The notes: generated from the letters alone by a model not told the origin. Shown: positions 18,905 through 26,439, counted from the stretch's first letter. The stretch is DNA of 64,000 nucleotides from Salinicola aestuarinus (GCF_003206645.1 NZ_PZJP01000005.1:1-64000), one strand, 5' to 3'. Translations and numbers: made by a program.

Positions 18905-18930
18905 AAAAAACCGCCCTCTCGGGGCGGTTG
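18905..18930 (-). terminator. Terminator of the zinc-ribbon gene pair
   Basis: On the minus strand AACCGCCC (18929-18922) pairs with GGGCGGTT (18916-18909), and the T-tract covers 18910-18905. Confidence 0.85.
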
Positions 18931-18947
18931 CTATGACATAGGATGTG

Positions 18948-19145
18948 TCAGGCGGCGATGGCGGGTCGTGGGCTTGGCCTTGGCTGGCCGATGGCCATCA
19001 GCGCCCGCTCCAGATCCATCGCATGGCATTTGAATGCCGTGCAGTTCGCGCAGCAGACTTTCGATCCCTCGTCGGCACGGGTCGGCAGCTGGAATTGCGT
19101 ATGGCCGCAGATCGAGCAGGACAGATCCAACGTCACTTTCATCAT
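18948..19145 (-). CDS. Small zinc-ribbon protein
   Basis: A 65-residue protein with two CxxC knuckles, C10-S-I-C13 and C32-A-N-C35, typical of a small zinc ribbon. The tail is proline-rich. It resembles short proteins often annotated as putative zinc-binding proteins of the ECs_2282 type, but that assignment is tentative. Its ATG (19145) overlaps the stop of the upstream gene as ATGA, so the two zinc-ribbon genes are translationally coupled. A terminator follows at 18905. Confidence 0.75.
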   Translation of the reverse strand: MMKVTLDLSCSICGHTQFQLPTRADEGSKVCCANCTAFKCHAMDLERALMAIGQPRPSPRPAIAA

Positions 19146-19393
19146 GCCGATACCCTGGCTCCGCCGCGATTATCATTGACCGGGCGCGATTCACGCGCCA
19201 TCTGCAGTGACAACATACGAGAGCGGTTAAGTGTCTGGATCAGATAGTTGGGGGAGACGGAGTCTTCCCAATGGCCGTAGGTGTCGAGGAATTCACCGCA
19301 TTCGATGCAGTTGATCTCGTCCCAGGCACACTCGGTATTGGTCGCCGGCGATTGAACGTTACCGCAGCGCGTGCAAGAAATTTGGTGTTGCAT
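19142..19393 (-). CDS. Small zinc-ribbon protein with structured leader
   Basis: An 83-residue protein with the knuckles C7-T-R-C10 and C29-I-E-C32, again a probable zinc ribbon. The second half is helical and ends in NRGGARVSA. The function is unknown; zinc storage, nucleic-acid binding or protein interaction are all possible. A GGGAGGG ribosome-binding site ends 5 nt before the ATG at 19393. The 5' leader contains three hairpins with GGA in the loop, which suggests post-transcriptional control by CsrA/RsmA. It is first in a two-gene operon with the gene at 18948. Confidence 0.75.
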   Translation of the reverse strand: MQHQISCTRCGNVQSPATNTECAWDEINCIECGEFLDTYGHWEDSVSPNYLIQTLNRSRMLSLQMARESRPVNDNRGGARVSA

Positions 19394-19503
19394 GGTCAGC
19401 CCTCCCTGGCTTTCCCGTCCGACCTTCCTGGTCGGTTGAGTGTTGGCAGTCCCTGCCGGGTGCGATTGGAGGCTCCCAACCGCTGCCGACCTTCCTGGCC
19501 AGC
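19394..19503 (-). promoter_or_regulatory. CsrA/RsmA-site-like mRNA leader
   Basis: Read on the minus strand, the leader forms hairpins GCUGGCC-AGGAA-GGUCGGC (19503-19485), GGCAG-GGA-CUGCC (19457-19445) and CCGACC-AGGAA-GGUCGG (19435-19419). Each places GGA in the loop. Further GGA motifs lie between them and in the ribosome-binding site (19406-19399). AGGA/GGA in hairpin loops and overlapping the Shine-Dalgarno is the established CsrA/RsmA recognition pattern. Binding is inferred, not shown. Confidence 0.6.
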
Positions 19504-19535
19504 GATGAATTCAATTTTGCATATCCCCGAACCGT

Positions 19536-19550
19536 GTACAAGTGTTGTAC
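19536..19550. promoter_or_regulatory. 15-bp palindrome, candidate operator
   Basis: GTACAA-GTG-TTGTAC is a perfect inverted repeat about 35 bp upstream of the first leader hairpin. It is therefore near the probable promoter of the zinc-ribbon operon (weak TTGTAC with 17-bp spacing to AAAATT on the minus strand). It is a candidate operator; the regulator is unknown. Confidence 0.45.
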
Positions 19551-19560
19551 CAAAGGATTT

Positions 19561-19986
19561 TTAGCTTTTGCTTGTCCCAGGTTAAATGACGGGGGCTAAC
19601 GGGTTGAATTCGCTCGTCTTGAATCCGCCTCGGGGAAGCCGGATTTTCGCAGCTTTGACATAGGTTTAGCGCATTTTCTCGGTTTCACCGAAATGCCATC
19701 CCAACGACATGAAATCGTCACGCAAGCGCCGTATGAAGGAGTGGCAGGGACGCCAGATTGCCGACAGTGACGTCGAAAGCAGGAAGCTCTGTACAATGGC
19801 AGGGAACCGCCGGCGCGACCGAGCGCTTCGCCGTGAGGCCCAGCGCTCTCTTTTTGATCACGTTGGGCGCCGGCATCCCGGTCTGTCGACTCAGCCACCC
19901 TCCTGGGTCGGCGACATGGATTTATCGATCCCCGTCACCAGTGACGCGCTATGCTATCGCTCTCTTTTGTCCGTTGGAGGGCGCCA
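19561..19986. other. Intergenic region between divergent genes
   Basis: No convincing gene is seen in these 426 bp. Short open frames exist on both strands but lack ribosome-binding sites and family resemblance. A TACAAT at 19792-19797 is a possible -10 element for the transporter at 19987, with a poor TGACGT -35 element 18 bp upstream. Confidence 0.5.
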
Positions 19987-21093
19987 ATGAACTCGTCAAG
20001 CCAGCACCGGGCCTTCATCCTTCTGCTGACGGCGGTGTCGATCGCCTTCGTCTGGTTATTGCTGCCTTTCTATGGCGCCGTACTGTGGGCGGTCATCCTC
20101 GCTATTCTGTTTCAGCCGATGTTTCGCCGCCTCGAGCGGAAGCTGGGAGGACGGCGGAACATCGCCGCGCTGCTGAGCGTCATGGCCTGTTTTTTTATCG
20201 TCGTGATTCCGGTGACGTTGATCTTCGCCTCTCTGGTACGCGAGGGCGCCAGCGTCTATCAGCGGATCGACAGCGGTGACATCGACTTCAACGCCTATCT
20301 TGCCCAGTTCCAGGCGGCGATGCCGGATGTCGTCAGAGATCAGTTCGGCAATGCCGGTCTCGGCAGCTTGAGCGATGTCGGTGACCGTCTGACCTCGGCG
20401 CTGCAGCAAGGGAGCCAGCTGATCGCCACGCGCGCATTGAGCATCGGCCAGAACACGCTGCAGTTTCTGATCAGTACCGGCATCATGCTCTATCTGCTGT
20501 TCTTCCTGTTCCGTGACGGGCGCGCGATCGGCCATCAGATCCGCGCGACGGCGCCGTTGAGCGATACCTATACCCATCGACTGATCGAGAAGTTCACCGC
20601 CGTGGTGCGTGCGACGGTCAAGGGCAATGTCATCATTGCCGTCGTTCAGGGCGCGATCGGCGGGGTGACGTTCTGGCTGCTGGGTATCGAAGCCGCCCTC
20701 TTGTGGGGCGTACTGATGGCGTTCCTCTCCCTGCTGCCTGCGATTGGTTCGGCGATCATCTGGGTGCCGGTGGCCGCCTACCTGCTGATCAGCGGGGACT
20801 ATGTGCGGGGCGGGGTTCTGATCTTCGTCGGCGTCGTGATCATCGGGCTGGTCGACAACCTGCTCCGCCCGCCATTGGTGGGCAAGGAGACCAAGCTGCC
20901 CGATTACGTGGTGCTCATCTCCACCGTGGGCGGAATGACCTTGATGGGCATCAACGGCTTCGTGCTGGGGCCGATGATTGCGGCGCTGTTCATCGTCGCG
21001 TGGTCGCTGTTTCGAAGCGAAAAGGAAGCCGACGACGAGAATGGGGCCCGCCAGGTGGCGCCGGAGGTGCCCTTCGAGCTACGCGACCAATGA
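19987..21093 (+). CDS. AI-2E family transporter
   Basis: A 368-residue inner-membrane protein of the AI-2 exporter / PerM superfamily (UPF0118). Two hydrophobic helices start the protein (about 7-40), a soluble loop spans about 75-140, and five or six more helices follow. Typical features are the ALLWGVLMAFLSLLPAIGSAIIWVP segment and the VDNLLRPPLVGKETKLPDYVVLISTVGG motif. Family members export autoinducer-2, act as Na+/H+ antiporters in some halophiles, or are uncharacterised, so the substrate is open. The ATG at 19987 follows TTGGAGGGC. No partner gene is nearby. Confidence 0.9.
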   Translation: MNSSSQHRAFILLLTAVSIAFVWLLLPFYGAVLWAVILAILFQPMFRRLERKLGGRRNIAALLSVMACFFIVVIPVTLIFASLVREGASVYQRIDSGDIDFNAYLAQFQAAMPDVVRDQFGNAGLGSLSDVGDRLTSALQQGSQLIATRALSIGQNTLQFLISTGIMLYLLFFLFRDGRAIGHQIRATAPLSDTYTHRLIEKFTAVVRATVKGNVIIAVVQGAIGGVTFWLLGIEAALLWGVLMAFLSLLPAIGSAIIWVPVAAYLLISGDYVRGGVLIFVGVVIIGLVDNLLRPPLVGKETKLPDYVVLISTVGGMTLMGINGFVLGPMIAALFIVAWSLFRSEKEADDENGARQVAPEVPFELRDQ

Positions 21094-21132
21094 TCAACGA
21101 CAGGACGCGAGGGGCGTCGGCGGTGCCTTGCC

Positions 21133-21312
21133 GCCATCGGCTCCGCGCGTGCCGGCCTGGCCAACTACCTCGACGTTCTCAGCAGCGAACAACGGCTGTT
21201 CGCCGCCGAGCAGGGACTGTCTCAGCTCGTCACACAGCAGCTCGACCGGTCGATTCAGCTCGTCCACGCGCTGGGCGGCGGGCTGAAGCTCGATCTCGCG
21301 GTCCCTTGCTAG
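21133..21312 (+). pseudogene. Remnant of a NodT-type RND efflux outer-membrane protein
   Basis: An open stretch without a start codon translates to AIGSARAGLANYLDVLSSEQ, then a RLFAAEQGLSQLV segment, and ends near ALGGGLKLDLAVPC-stop. This matches the last helix pair of NodT/OprM-like outer-membrane factors (NYLxVL..., LFAAEQ-L, LY-ALGGG). Only about 60 residues survive. The upstream part has been lost, with the AI-2E gene directly before it. It is a decayed gene, not a functional protein. Confidence 0.72.
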
Positions 21313-21428
21313 GAAGGCGGCTTCCCCCGTGCCCCGATCCCCTGCGGGTCTCGGCGAAGGAAGACTGACTCGCGCCGGGCGTGGCGGACGCGTCGTGGCA
21401 AGGAGGGCGAAAGGGCGAGCGGCAACGC

Positions 21429-21457
21429 TTGTGACCGCGGGTCCGGCTGATTATGAT
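21429..21457 (+). promoter_or_regulatory. Promoter of tRNA-Thr (CGT)
   Basis: TTGTGA (21429-21434), a 17-bp spacer and TATGAT (21452-21457), placed 12 bp before the mature tRNA 5' end. Confidence 0.75.
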
Positions 21458-21469
21458 AGTCGCCGCCTG

Positions 21470-21545
21470 GCCGATGTAGCTCAGTCGGCAGAGCAACGCA
21501 TTCGTAATGCGTAGGTCGGTGGTTCGAATCCACTCATCGGCACCA
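21470..21545 (+). tRNA. tRNA-Thr (CGT)
   Basis: 76 nt with CCA encoded. The acceptor stem GCCGATG pairs with CATCGGC, and the anticodon loop TTCGTAA gives CGT. It is a monocistronic tRNA with its own promoter and terminator. Confidence 0.97.
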
Positions 21546-21580
21546 GGCGTTTCTCGTATCCCGTACGAGTTCGATGATGA

Positions 21581-21606
21581 AAAGCCGCTCTCGCAGCGGC
21601 TTTTTT
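21581..21606 (+). terminator. Terminator of tRNA-Thr (CGT)
   Basis: GCCGCT and AGCGGC stems with a CTCGC loop, flanked by AAA on the left and six Ts on the right. Confidence 0.9.
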
Positions 21607-22879
21607 GCGTTTGTGCCTTTCTCATCGATGCCGTTCTCAGCCAATACGCGCAATCCCCGTCGTCCTGTTCACACCGGAGGGGTGTCTCTCCAGCCCTAGA
21701 AAAGTTCAGCGAAAGACACCGCGTACGGGCCGATTAATACCGACGACATGAAGCCGATTCACGATAATGACAGGAGGGTTTGCGTCGAGCGTTGCTGCCT
21801 GAATAACCCAGGTAAGTCTCTTGTTGCGGTCCTGACCATCGGCGATTGATGGAGTCAGCCCGAGTGGTCTGGTATTTCAAATCGCGGATCAAGATCGAGT
21901 GACGATAATGGGATAGCAGCTGACAACGAGAAAACCGCGAATCGCGGAAGAGGACATTCGAAGTGGGGAGGGGGTCGTCGACAGACTGTGATGTTCGACT
22001 TGGGGAAAAGATCCCCGCTACACGTGGCGCCAGCCTGAGGCGATCGTAATAGCGGGAAGCGGTCGCAGGCCCAAGAAGTCCAACAAGCCTTACAAGCGGG
22101 CTGGACTCTTAGGTCGCCACCCTTAACAAAAGTTTAGATTAAAATAACCTCGGGCAACATAGCTTTACCCTAAGCTTAATTTGGAAATGGGGTAAAAAGT
22201 CCGCTGCGCATGCCCAATCCTCTGCCTGCCCATGAATGGCATCCCATCCGACAGTGCCGATGCCCGCGGGAAGTCGACAGTGAGGCCTCGAAAGCCCGTT
22301 CGACACCGCTGTTATCCAGCTCGATTTTCAGGCCATCGTCACGATACGGAATCAACCAGTGACAGCCTTTTAGTGGCGAAGAAACGGCAGCGATAGGGGG
22401 CTATTGAACTTCCGGGCCGTCGCTTCTTGATGTGCCTGTTTGATGTCGATTCATCCCCAAATGTTGATCTGCCGGTGCAGTGAAGTCGGTAGGTATGTGC
22501 ACGAGAGGAAAACAAAACGCCTGACGTGGACGTCGTCGAAGAGCCTGGCTGCACGAGGGCCTGGTCTGTATCAACAGCAAGTCTCGAGCCATTGATGGAT
22601 AGCGTGGGGTGAGGCGCGTCAGACGCTGGCGAGCGATGAGCGGTTGCCAACAAGCGCTGGAGACAGCGCCTCGAGGAAGCGCGGGCGGAGTGCGACACGC
22701 GGTGGCGGGGGAGGTCGATCGGCGACGAGGTCACCGCGGCAGTTTTTCATCGACAGCCGTTGCGTTGGGAAAAACTAACTACAGTTAAATTTGTGGACTC
22801 GCTCAGCGTTCGAGTCAGGCGACGCTGCAGGACGATGACGCGACAGGATGGTGACGCACGCACGACGAGGAGGTGACAT
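21607..22879. other. Gene desert with decayed sequence
   Basis: About 1.27 kb with no intact gene. It includes an A+T-rich patch (about 22118-22200), the IS66 transposase relic described separately, and a GCGCTG-GAGA-CAGCGC hairpin at 22654-22669. Open frames here (for example minus 22339-22734) are rich in Ser and Arg, lack ribosome-binding sites and do not look like real proteins. Its position just after a tRNA gene and its mixed composition suggest an old insertion or deletion site. Confidence 0.6.
22280..22400 (-). pseudogene. IS66-family transposase (TnpC) C-terminal relic
   Basis: In one minus-strand frame the sequence reads SPLKGCHWLIPYRDDGLKIE and then LDNSGVERAFEAS. This matches the IS66 TnpC motif: aligned residues are SPLG-x-AINYAL, the W-x-x-L-x-x-Y segment, DDGR-x-EIDNN and VERA. 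A stop codon lies just upstream in this frame, and the similarity ends after AFEAS. No terminal inverted repeats or accompanying tnpA/tnpB were found. It is an IS fragment, not a mobile copy. Confidence 0.65.
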
Positions 22880-23485
22880 ATGATTCATCACGTCTGGGGT
22901 CTCATGGCCCATCCGCAGCGAGAGTGGCAGAGGATCAGGAGTGAGAACGAGAGCGTCAAGCAGCTCTACGGCTCGCATGTGCTGGTGCTCGCGGCCGTTC
23001 CGGTCGTCTGTTCGCTGATCGGCACGACGGTGGTGGGCTGGCATTTCGGTGAAAACCTGCAGGGGCAGGAAGAGCGGGTTCAGCTCAGCCTGGGGACGGC
23101 GCTGATTCTCGCGGTGGTGTTCTATGCGCTGATCCTGGGGGCGGTCTTTTTCATGGGGCGCGCCGTTCACTGGTTGGCGAAGCGGTTCGACTCGCGGCCG
23201 AGTGCTCACCGCTGTACGGTTTTCGCCGGCTATATGGCGACACCGCTTTTTCTCAGCGGCATCGTGGCGCTCTATCCGCTGATCTGGCTCTGCCTGCTCG
23301 CCGGCGTCATCGGGCTCTGCTACACCGCCTACCTCGTGTTCATCGGGCTACCGCACTTTCTGGACATCGATCAGCAGTCCGGCATTCGAGCGGCGGGGGC
23401 GTGGCTTGCGATCGGGGTGCTGGTACTCGAGGCGCTGTTGGCGGTTACGGTGTTGATGGGCGGCTACGGCGCTGAACTATTTTGA
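22880..23485 (+). CDS. Yip1-domain inner-membrane protein
   Basis: A 201-residue protein with about five transmembrane helices (roughly 32-52, 72-94, 117-137, 139-160, 172-194). It starts MIHHVWGLMAHPQREWQRIR, the usual cytoplasmic entry of bacterial Yip1 (PF04893) proteins, whose function is unknown. The ribosome-binding site AGGAGGTGA, 4-5 nt before the ATG, is a near-perfect Shine-Dalgarno and implies strong translation. The gene stands alone at the right end of the gene desert. Confidence 0.85.
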   Translation: MIHHVWGLMAHPQREWQRIRSENESVKQLYGSHVLVLAAVPVVCSLIGTTVVGWHFGENLQGQEERVQLSLGTALILAVVFYALILGAVFFMGRAVHWLAKRFDSRPSAHRCTVFAGYMATPLFLSGIVALYPLIWLCLLAGVIGLCYTAYLVFIGLPHFLDIDQQSGIRAAGAWLAIGVLVLEALLAVTVLMGGYGAELF

Positions 23486-23629
23486 CCTTCAGAGGCTGGT
23501 GGTCGTAAGGGGGAAACGATCACCGGCCGGGTAGCAGAGATTTCATCCGAGAGCCTTCGCCGTCAGGGCATACACTGATCGATACGCTGTCCGTTCAGTC
23601 ATTGTTGGCATGCCCGTCTAAGGTTCCCC

Positions 23630-23908
23630 ATGAGAGCGATCGTCTATCTGGTGGTATTCGCCTGTCTCGCTAGCGCCGATGCCGGCGCCGCGCCGACCGG
23701 CTGCGAGAATTTTCGCTGTGCCTACGGTGACGTACCGACACGGCGCGAGCCACTCATCGCAGAGCCCTTTCGCGCCTTCTATACCGACGCCGTGGTCATG
23801 CCGCTGATTCCCTATCGCCCCGACGCTGCGTCAGCGCCGGCCACGTCGAAAGCGGAACATGACGATGCCGCTCCAACAGACGATGATCCCGCGAAACCCG
23901 ATCGCTAG
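23630..23908 (+). CDS. Small secreted hypothetical protein
   Basis: A 92-residue protein with a short signal peptide (MRAIVYLVVFACLASADAGA, cleavage probably after A-x-A near residue 21). A small mature part follows with two cysteines, C25 and C30, that could form a disulfide. The tail (about 66-92) is acidic, disordered and rich in Ala, Asp and Pro. No family is recognised. A weak AAGG precedes the ATG. It may be periplasmic. It lies just upstream of the ncRNA candidate. Confidence 0.55.
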   Translation: MRAIVYLVVFACLASADAGAAPTGCENFRCAYGDVPTRREPLIAEPFRAFYTDAVVMPLIPYRPDAASAPATSKAEHDDAAPTDDDPAKPDR

Positions 23909-23990
23909 CGATGTTACATTTGCACACAATTAAACCCAGTTGTTTAGCCTGAATCATTTTTGCTAATTGAGTGATGCTCTACTCTAGTCG

Positions 23991-24173
23991 GCGTTCCACG
24001 GAGGGACGCTCGCTAGGATAGAAGAAACGGGAATGTTTCAACGCCAAGGACACTCGGACCGCGAGGGCCGTGAAAGCCAGCGCTTTTGGCACGCTGACCC
24101 AGGGTCTTGCCGGTAACGTCACGGCCCTTTGCAAGACCGTCGCCCCGCACGCCAGTGCGGGGCGACTTTGTTT
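23991..24173 (+). ncRNA. Structured small RNA candidate with GGA-loop hairpins
   Basis: About 183 nt. A TACTCT -10 element (23980-23985) fits a start near 23991; the -35 (TTTTTG) is poor, so an activator may be needed. The 5' half has GGA in loops: GCGTTCC-ACGGA-GGGACGC (23991-24009), CTA-GGA-TAG (24012-24020) and GAAAC-GGGAAT-GTTTC (24024-24039), plus more GGA motifs up to 24060. The 3' half has a 9-bp stem GGGCCGTGA/TCACGGCCC (24065-24073/24119-24127). It interlocks with GGTCTTGC/GCAAGACC (24103-24110/24131-24138), giving a potential pseudoknot or switch. A 12-bp terminator ends it. No open frame fits. The 5' half resembles CsrB/RsmZ sponge RNAs. Confidence 0.65.
24139..24173 (+). terminator. 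Strong terminator of the small RNA candidate
   Basis: GTCGCCCCGCAC and GTGCGGGGCGAC pair perfectly (12 bp) around GCCA, followed by TTTGTTT. Confidence 0.9.
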
Positions 24174-24243
24174 ATCGGTGTCGGATTTGCCGAATGACGG
24201 TATGGCCGCCGCCCCCGCAAAACCTTCGGCCGCTCGGAGCGCC

Positions 24244-24309
24244 GGGATCTCGCCCTTCACGGCCTTCCGTGCTCGTGACTCGTGAGCGCCACCGCGAGAA
24301 CCCCTTTTT
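24244..24309 (+). ncRNA. Second structured element ending in a T-tract
   Basis: GGGATCTCGC (24244-24253) pairs with GCGAGAACCC (24294-24303) apart from one A-A mismatch. It encloses the hairpin CACGG-CCTT-CCGTG (24258-24271) and a further weak stem, and TTTTT follows at 24305-24309. It may be a second terminator, the 3' end of another small RNA, or a leader attenuator upstream of ectD. From 24310 to 24534 nothing further is recognised. Confidence 0.4.
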
Positions 24310-24534
24310 GATGCCGGCCAGCGAATTGATCTACGTTATCGCCGAAAGGGAGACCCCCTGACACCGTGAGCGCCTTGGCGCGGAACGACAGGCGAAGATA
24401 CCCGGCTGGGCGCCCGATCTACGCCGCAATTCATCGATATCAACAGCGAGGGTCCTTCGAACCTCTAGCCAATCTGGCGGCCTTTGGGCCGAGGACTGGA
24501 TCTGAAACCTGATCACAAACTTGGAGGTGATTGG

Positions 24535-25482
24535 ATGTCAGTACAGACCGCATCCCCCCAATTTTCGACGGCGTCGACGAAGCAGGATCGCTATCCGACA
24601 CGCCTACGCAATACCCCGACCACGCTATGGCAAGATCGCCAGGAAGCCGTGGTCAAAGGGCGACACCTGGACGGCCCGCTCACGCGTGAGCAGCTCGATG
24701 GCTTCGAGCGCGACGGTTTTCTCTTCGAGCCCGACTTTCTGAAGCCGGTCGAGCTCGACGCGCTCAATGCCGAGCTTGCGTCGCTGCTGGCTCGCCCGGA
24801 GTTCCTGGACCGGGACTTCGCGATCACCGAGGCCGGCAGTCGCAAGATCCGGTCGCTGTTCGCAGTGCACCAGCTCTCCGAACGCTTCGCCAGGCTTGCC
24901 AACGACGCTCGTCTGATGGGGCGTGCGCGCCAGATCGTCGGTGGCGACGTCTACGTGCATCAGTCCCGCATCAACTACAAGCCGGGCTTTCACGGCAAGG
25001 GATTCGACTGGCACTCGGACTTCGAGACCTGGCACGCCGAGGACGGCATGCCGGAGATGCACGCCGTCAGCGCCTCCCTCGTGCTGACCGACAACCATCA
25101 CTTCAACGGTCCATTGATGCTGATCCCGGGGTCGCAGAAGTGCTTCGTGCACTGCCTGGGCGAGACGCCGGACGATAACCACAAGCAGTCGCTGAAACAG
25201 CAGGAGTTCGGGGTGCCGAGCCATGCCGCGCTACGCGAACTGATCGAGCGCAACGGCATTCAGGCGCCTACCGGTGCCGCTGGCGGTCTGCTGATGTTCG
25301 ACTGCAACACGCTGCACGGCTCCAACGCCAACATGTCGCCGGATCCTCGGAGCAATGCCTTCTTCGTCTATAACCGCCGCGACAATGCCTGTGGGCAGCC
25401 CTTCGGGGCCAAACGCCCGCGGCCTTCGTTTCTGGCGCATCAGCCGGATGAGGCGGGGACACCGCGGTCAGGCCAGCACTGA
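24535..25482 (+). CDS. ectD: Ectoine hydroxylase EctD
   Basis: A 315-residue Fe(II)/2-oxoglutarate dioxygenase that converts the compatible solute ectoine to 5-hydroxyectoine. The iron ligands are H160-x-D162 in FDWHSDFETWH and H261 in TLHGSNANMSP, and the EctD signature region 158-174 is intact. The FAITE, RINYKPGF and VYNRRDN segments closely match Halomonas enzymes. The ATG at 24535 follows GGAGGTGA; the in-frame ATG upstream lacks such a site. ectABC is not adjacent, as is known for Halomonas, where ectD is a separate locus. A long intergenic region with structured RNA precedes it. A terminator follows. Confidence 0.97.
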   Translation: MSVQTASPQFSTASTKQDRYPTRLRNTPTTLWQDRQEAVVKGRHLDGPLTREQLDGFERDGFLFEPDFLKPVELDALNAELASLLARPEFLDRDFAITEAGSRKIRSLFAVHQLSERFARLANDARLMGRARQIVGGDVYVHQSRINYKPGFHGKGFDWHSDFETWHAEDGMPEMHAVSASLVLTDNHHFNGPLMLIPGSQKCFVHCLGETPDDNHKQSLKQQEFGVPSHAALRELIERNGIQAPTGAAGGLLMFDCNTLHGSNANMSPDPRSNAFFVYNRRDNACGQPFGAKRPRPSFLAHQPDEAGTPRSGQH

Positions 25483-25518
25483 GCGTGACCGGGCGGCCGC
25501 ATGACGCGTGATGCCATG

Positions 25519-25568
25519 AACCGCCGCCGGAGGTAGACTCGAGGGTCACCGCCGGCGGCGGTTTTTTT
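25519..25568 (+). terminator. Terminator after ectD
   Basis: AACCGCCGCCGG (25519-25530) pairs with CCGGCGGCGGTT (25552-25563) and runs into seven Ts. Confidence 0.85.
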
Positions 25569-25650
25569 GTGCCACGCCGGGCAGTTGCAGGCGCCGGCAG
25601 CGGCGTCGCCGCAGCGACAATCCTGTCGAGACCTCAGAGGAGAGCACCGC

Positions 25651-26313
25651 ATGTCCATGATCACCCGCTTCACCGACGGCAGGGAGACCGGCCTGCCGCT
25701 CGGCAAGATTCTGTGCGTCGGTCGCAACTACGCCGAGCACGCCAGGGAGCTCAACAACCCGGTGCCCACGTCGCCGATCCTGTTCATCAAGCCCTCGACG
25801 AGCGCCGTGGCGCTCGAAGACCCTATCGAAAGTCAGTTCACTTACGGCGAGGTGCATTTCGAGACCGAGCTGGCCCTGCTGATCGGCGAGCGCATGAGCC
25901 AGGTAAGCGCGGAGGCGTCGGTCAGTGGCATTGCCGGCGTCGGATTGGCGCTCGATCTTACGCTGCGCGACGTCCAGTCGGCGCTCAAGGAGAAAGGTCA
26001 TCCGTGGGAGCGGGCCAAGAGTTTCGACGGCGCCTGCCCGCTCTCGCGCTTCGTGCCGGTACCAAAGGATGTCGACTGGCGCGCGCTCGGCTTTCAGCTG
26101 GATATCGACGGCCAGCGCCAGCAGACCGGCGACACTGGCGACATGCTTTTTGACATCCCCGCGCTGCTCGAGGAGATGACCCGCACGTTCACTCTGGAGC
26201 CGGGCGATGTCGTGCTGACCGGCACCCCGGCAGGCGTTGGTGCACTGCCGAGAAACGCCGAGCTGTCACTCTCGCTCTCGCTGGGGCTCGCCGCCGTCAC
26301 GCAGACGCGCTGA
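25651..26313 (+). CDS. Fumarylacetoacetate hydrolase-family protein (YcgM-like)
   Basis: A 220-residue FAH-superfamily enzyme, close in length to E. coli YcgM (219). Metal-binding acidic residues are in HFETELALLIG (E-x-E) and GLALDLTLRDVQ. The ending EPGDVVLTGTPAGVG is characteristic. Related enzymes are acylpyruvases or oxaloacetate decarboxylases (FAHD1-like); the exact substrate is unknown. The start ATG at 25651 is preceded by AGAGGAG. In the frame upstream there is only G+C-rich shadow sequence overlapping the ectD terminator. It stands alone. Confidence 0.88.
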   Translation: MSMITRFTDGRETGLPLGKILCVGRNYAEHARELNNPVPTSPILFIKPSTSAVALEDPIESQFTYGEVHFETELALLIGERMSQVSAEASVSGIAGVGLALDLTLRDVQSALKEKGHPWERAKSFDGACPLSRFVPVPKDVDWRALGFQLDIDGQRQQTGDTGDMLFDIPALLEEMTRTFTLEPGDVVLTGTPAGVGALPRNAELSLSLSLGLAAVTQTR

Positions 26314-26406
26314 GCCTGTATCGGGAGACTTGGCCGACGCCAGACGGGCTAGCGCCTGAGACTCACGTTGTCGATTGACGTCGGGTGTGGCGAGGCTGGA
26401 AACACA

Positions 26407-26439
26407 AAGGCCCCCGCCGGCAGTGCCGGCGGGGGCCTT
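26407..26439. terminator. Bidirectional terminator between convergent genes
   Basis: AAGGCCCCCGCCGGC and GCCGGCGGGGGCCTT form a perfect 15-bp stem around AGT. On the minus strand it is followed by CTTTGTGTTT. It serves gcd and probably the FAH-family gene. Confidence 0.85.

Noticed and set aside
20703..21368. 221-codon frame overlapping the AI-2E gene and the NodT relic
   Set aside because: It is out of frame with both recognisable proteins and is a shadow.
22339..22734. 131-codon minus-strand gene in the desert
   Set aside because: Ser/Arg-rich composition, no ribosome-binding site, and it overlaps the IS66 relic in another frame.
24070..24361. Small plus-strand coding frames across the structured RNA
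   Set aside because: They run through the perfect stems and terminator and lack ribosome-binding sites; RNA structure explains the sequence better.
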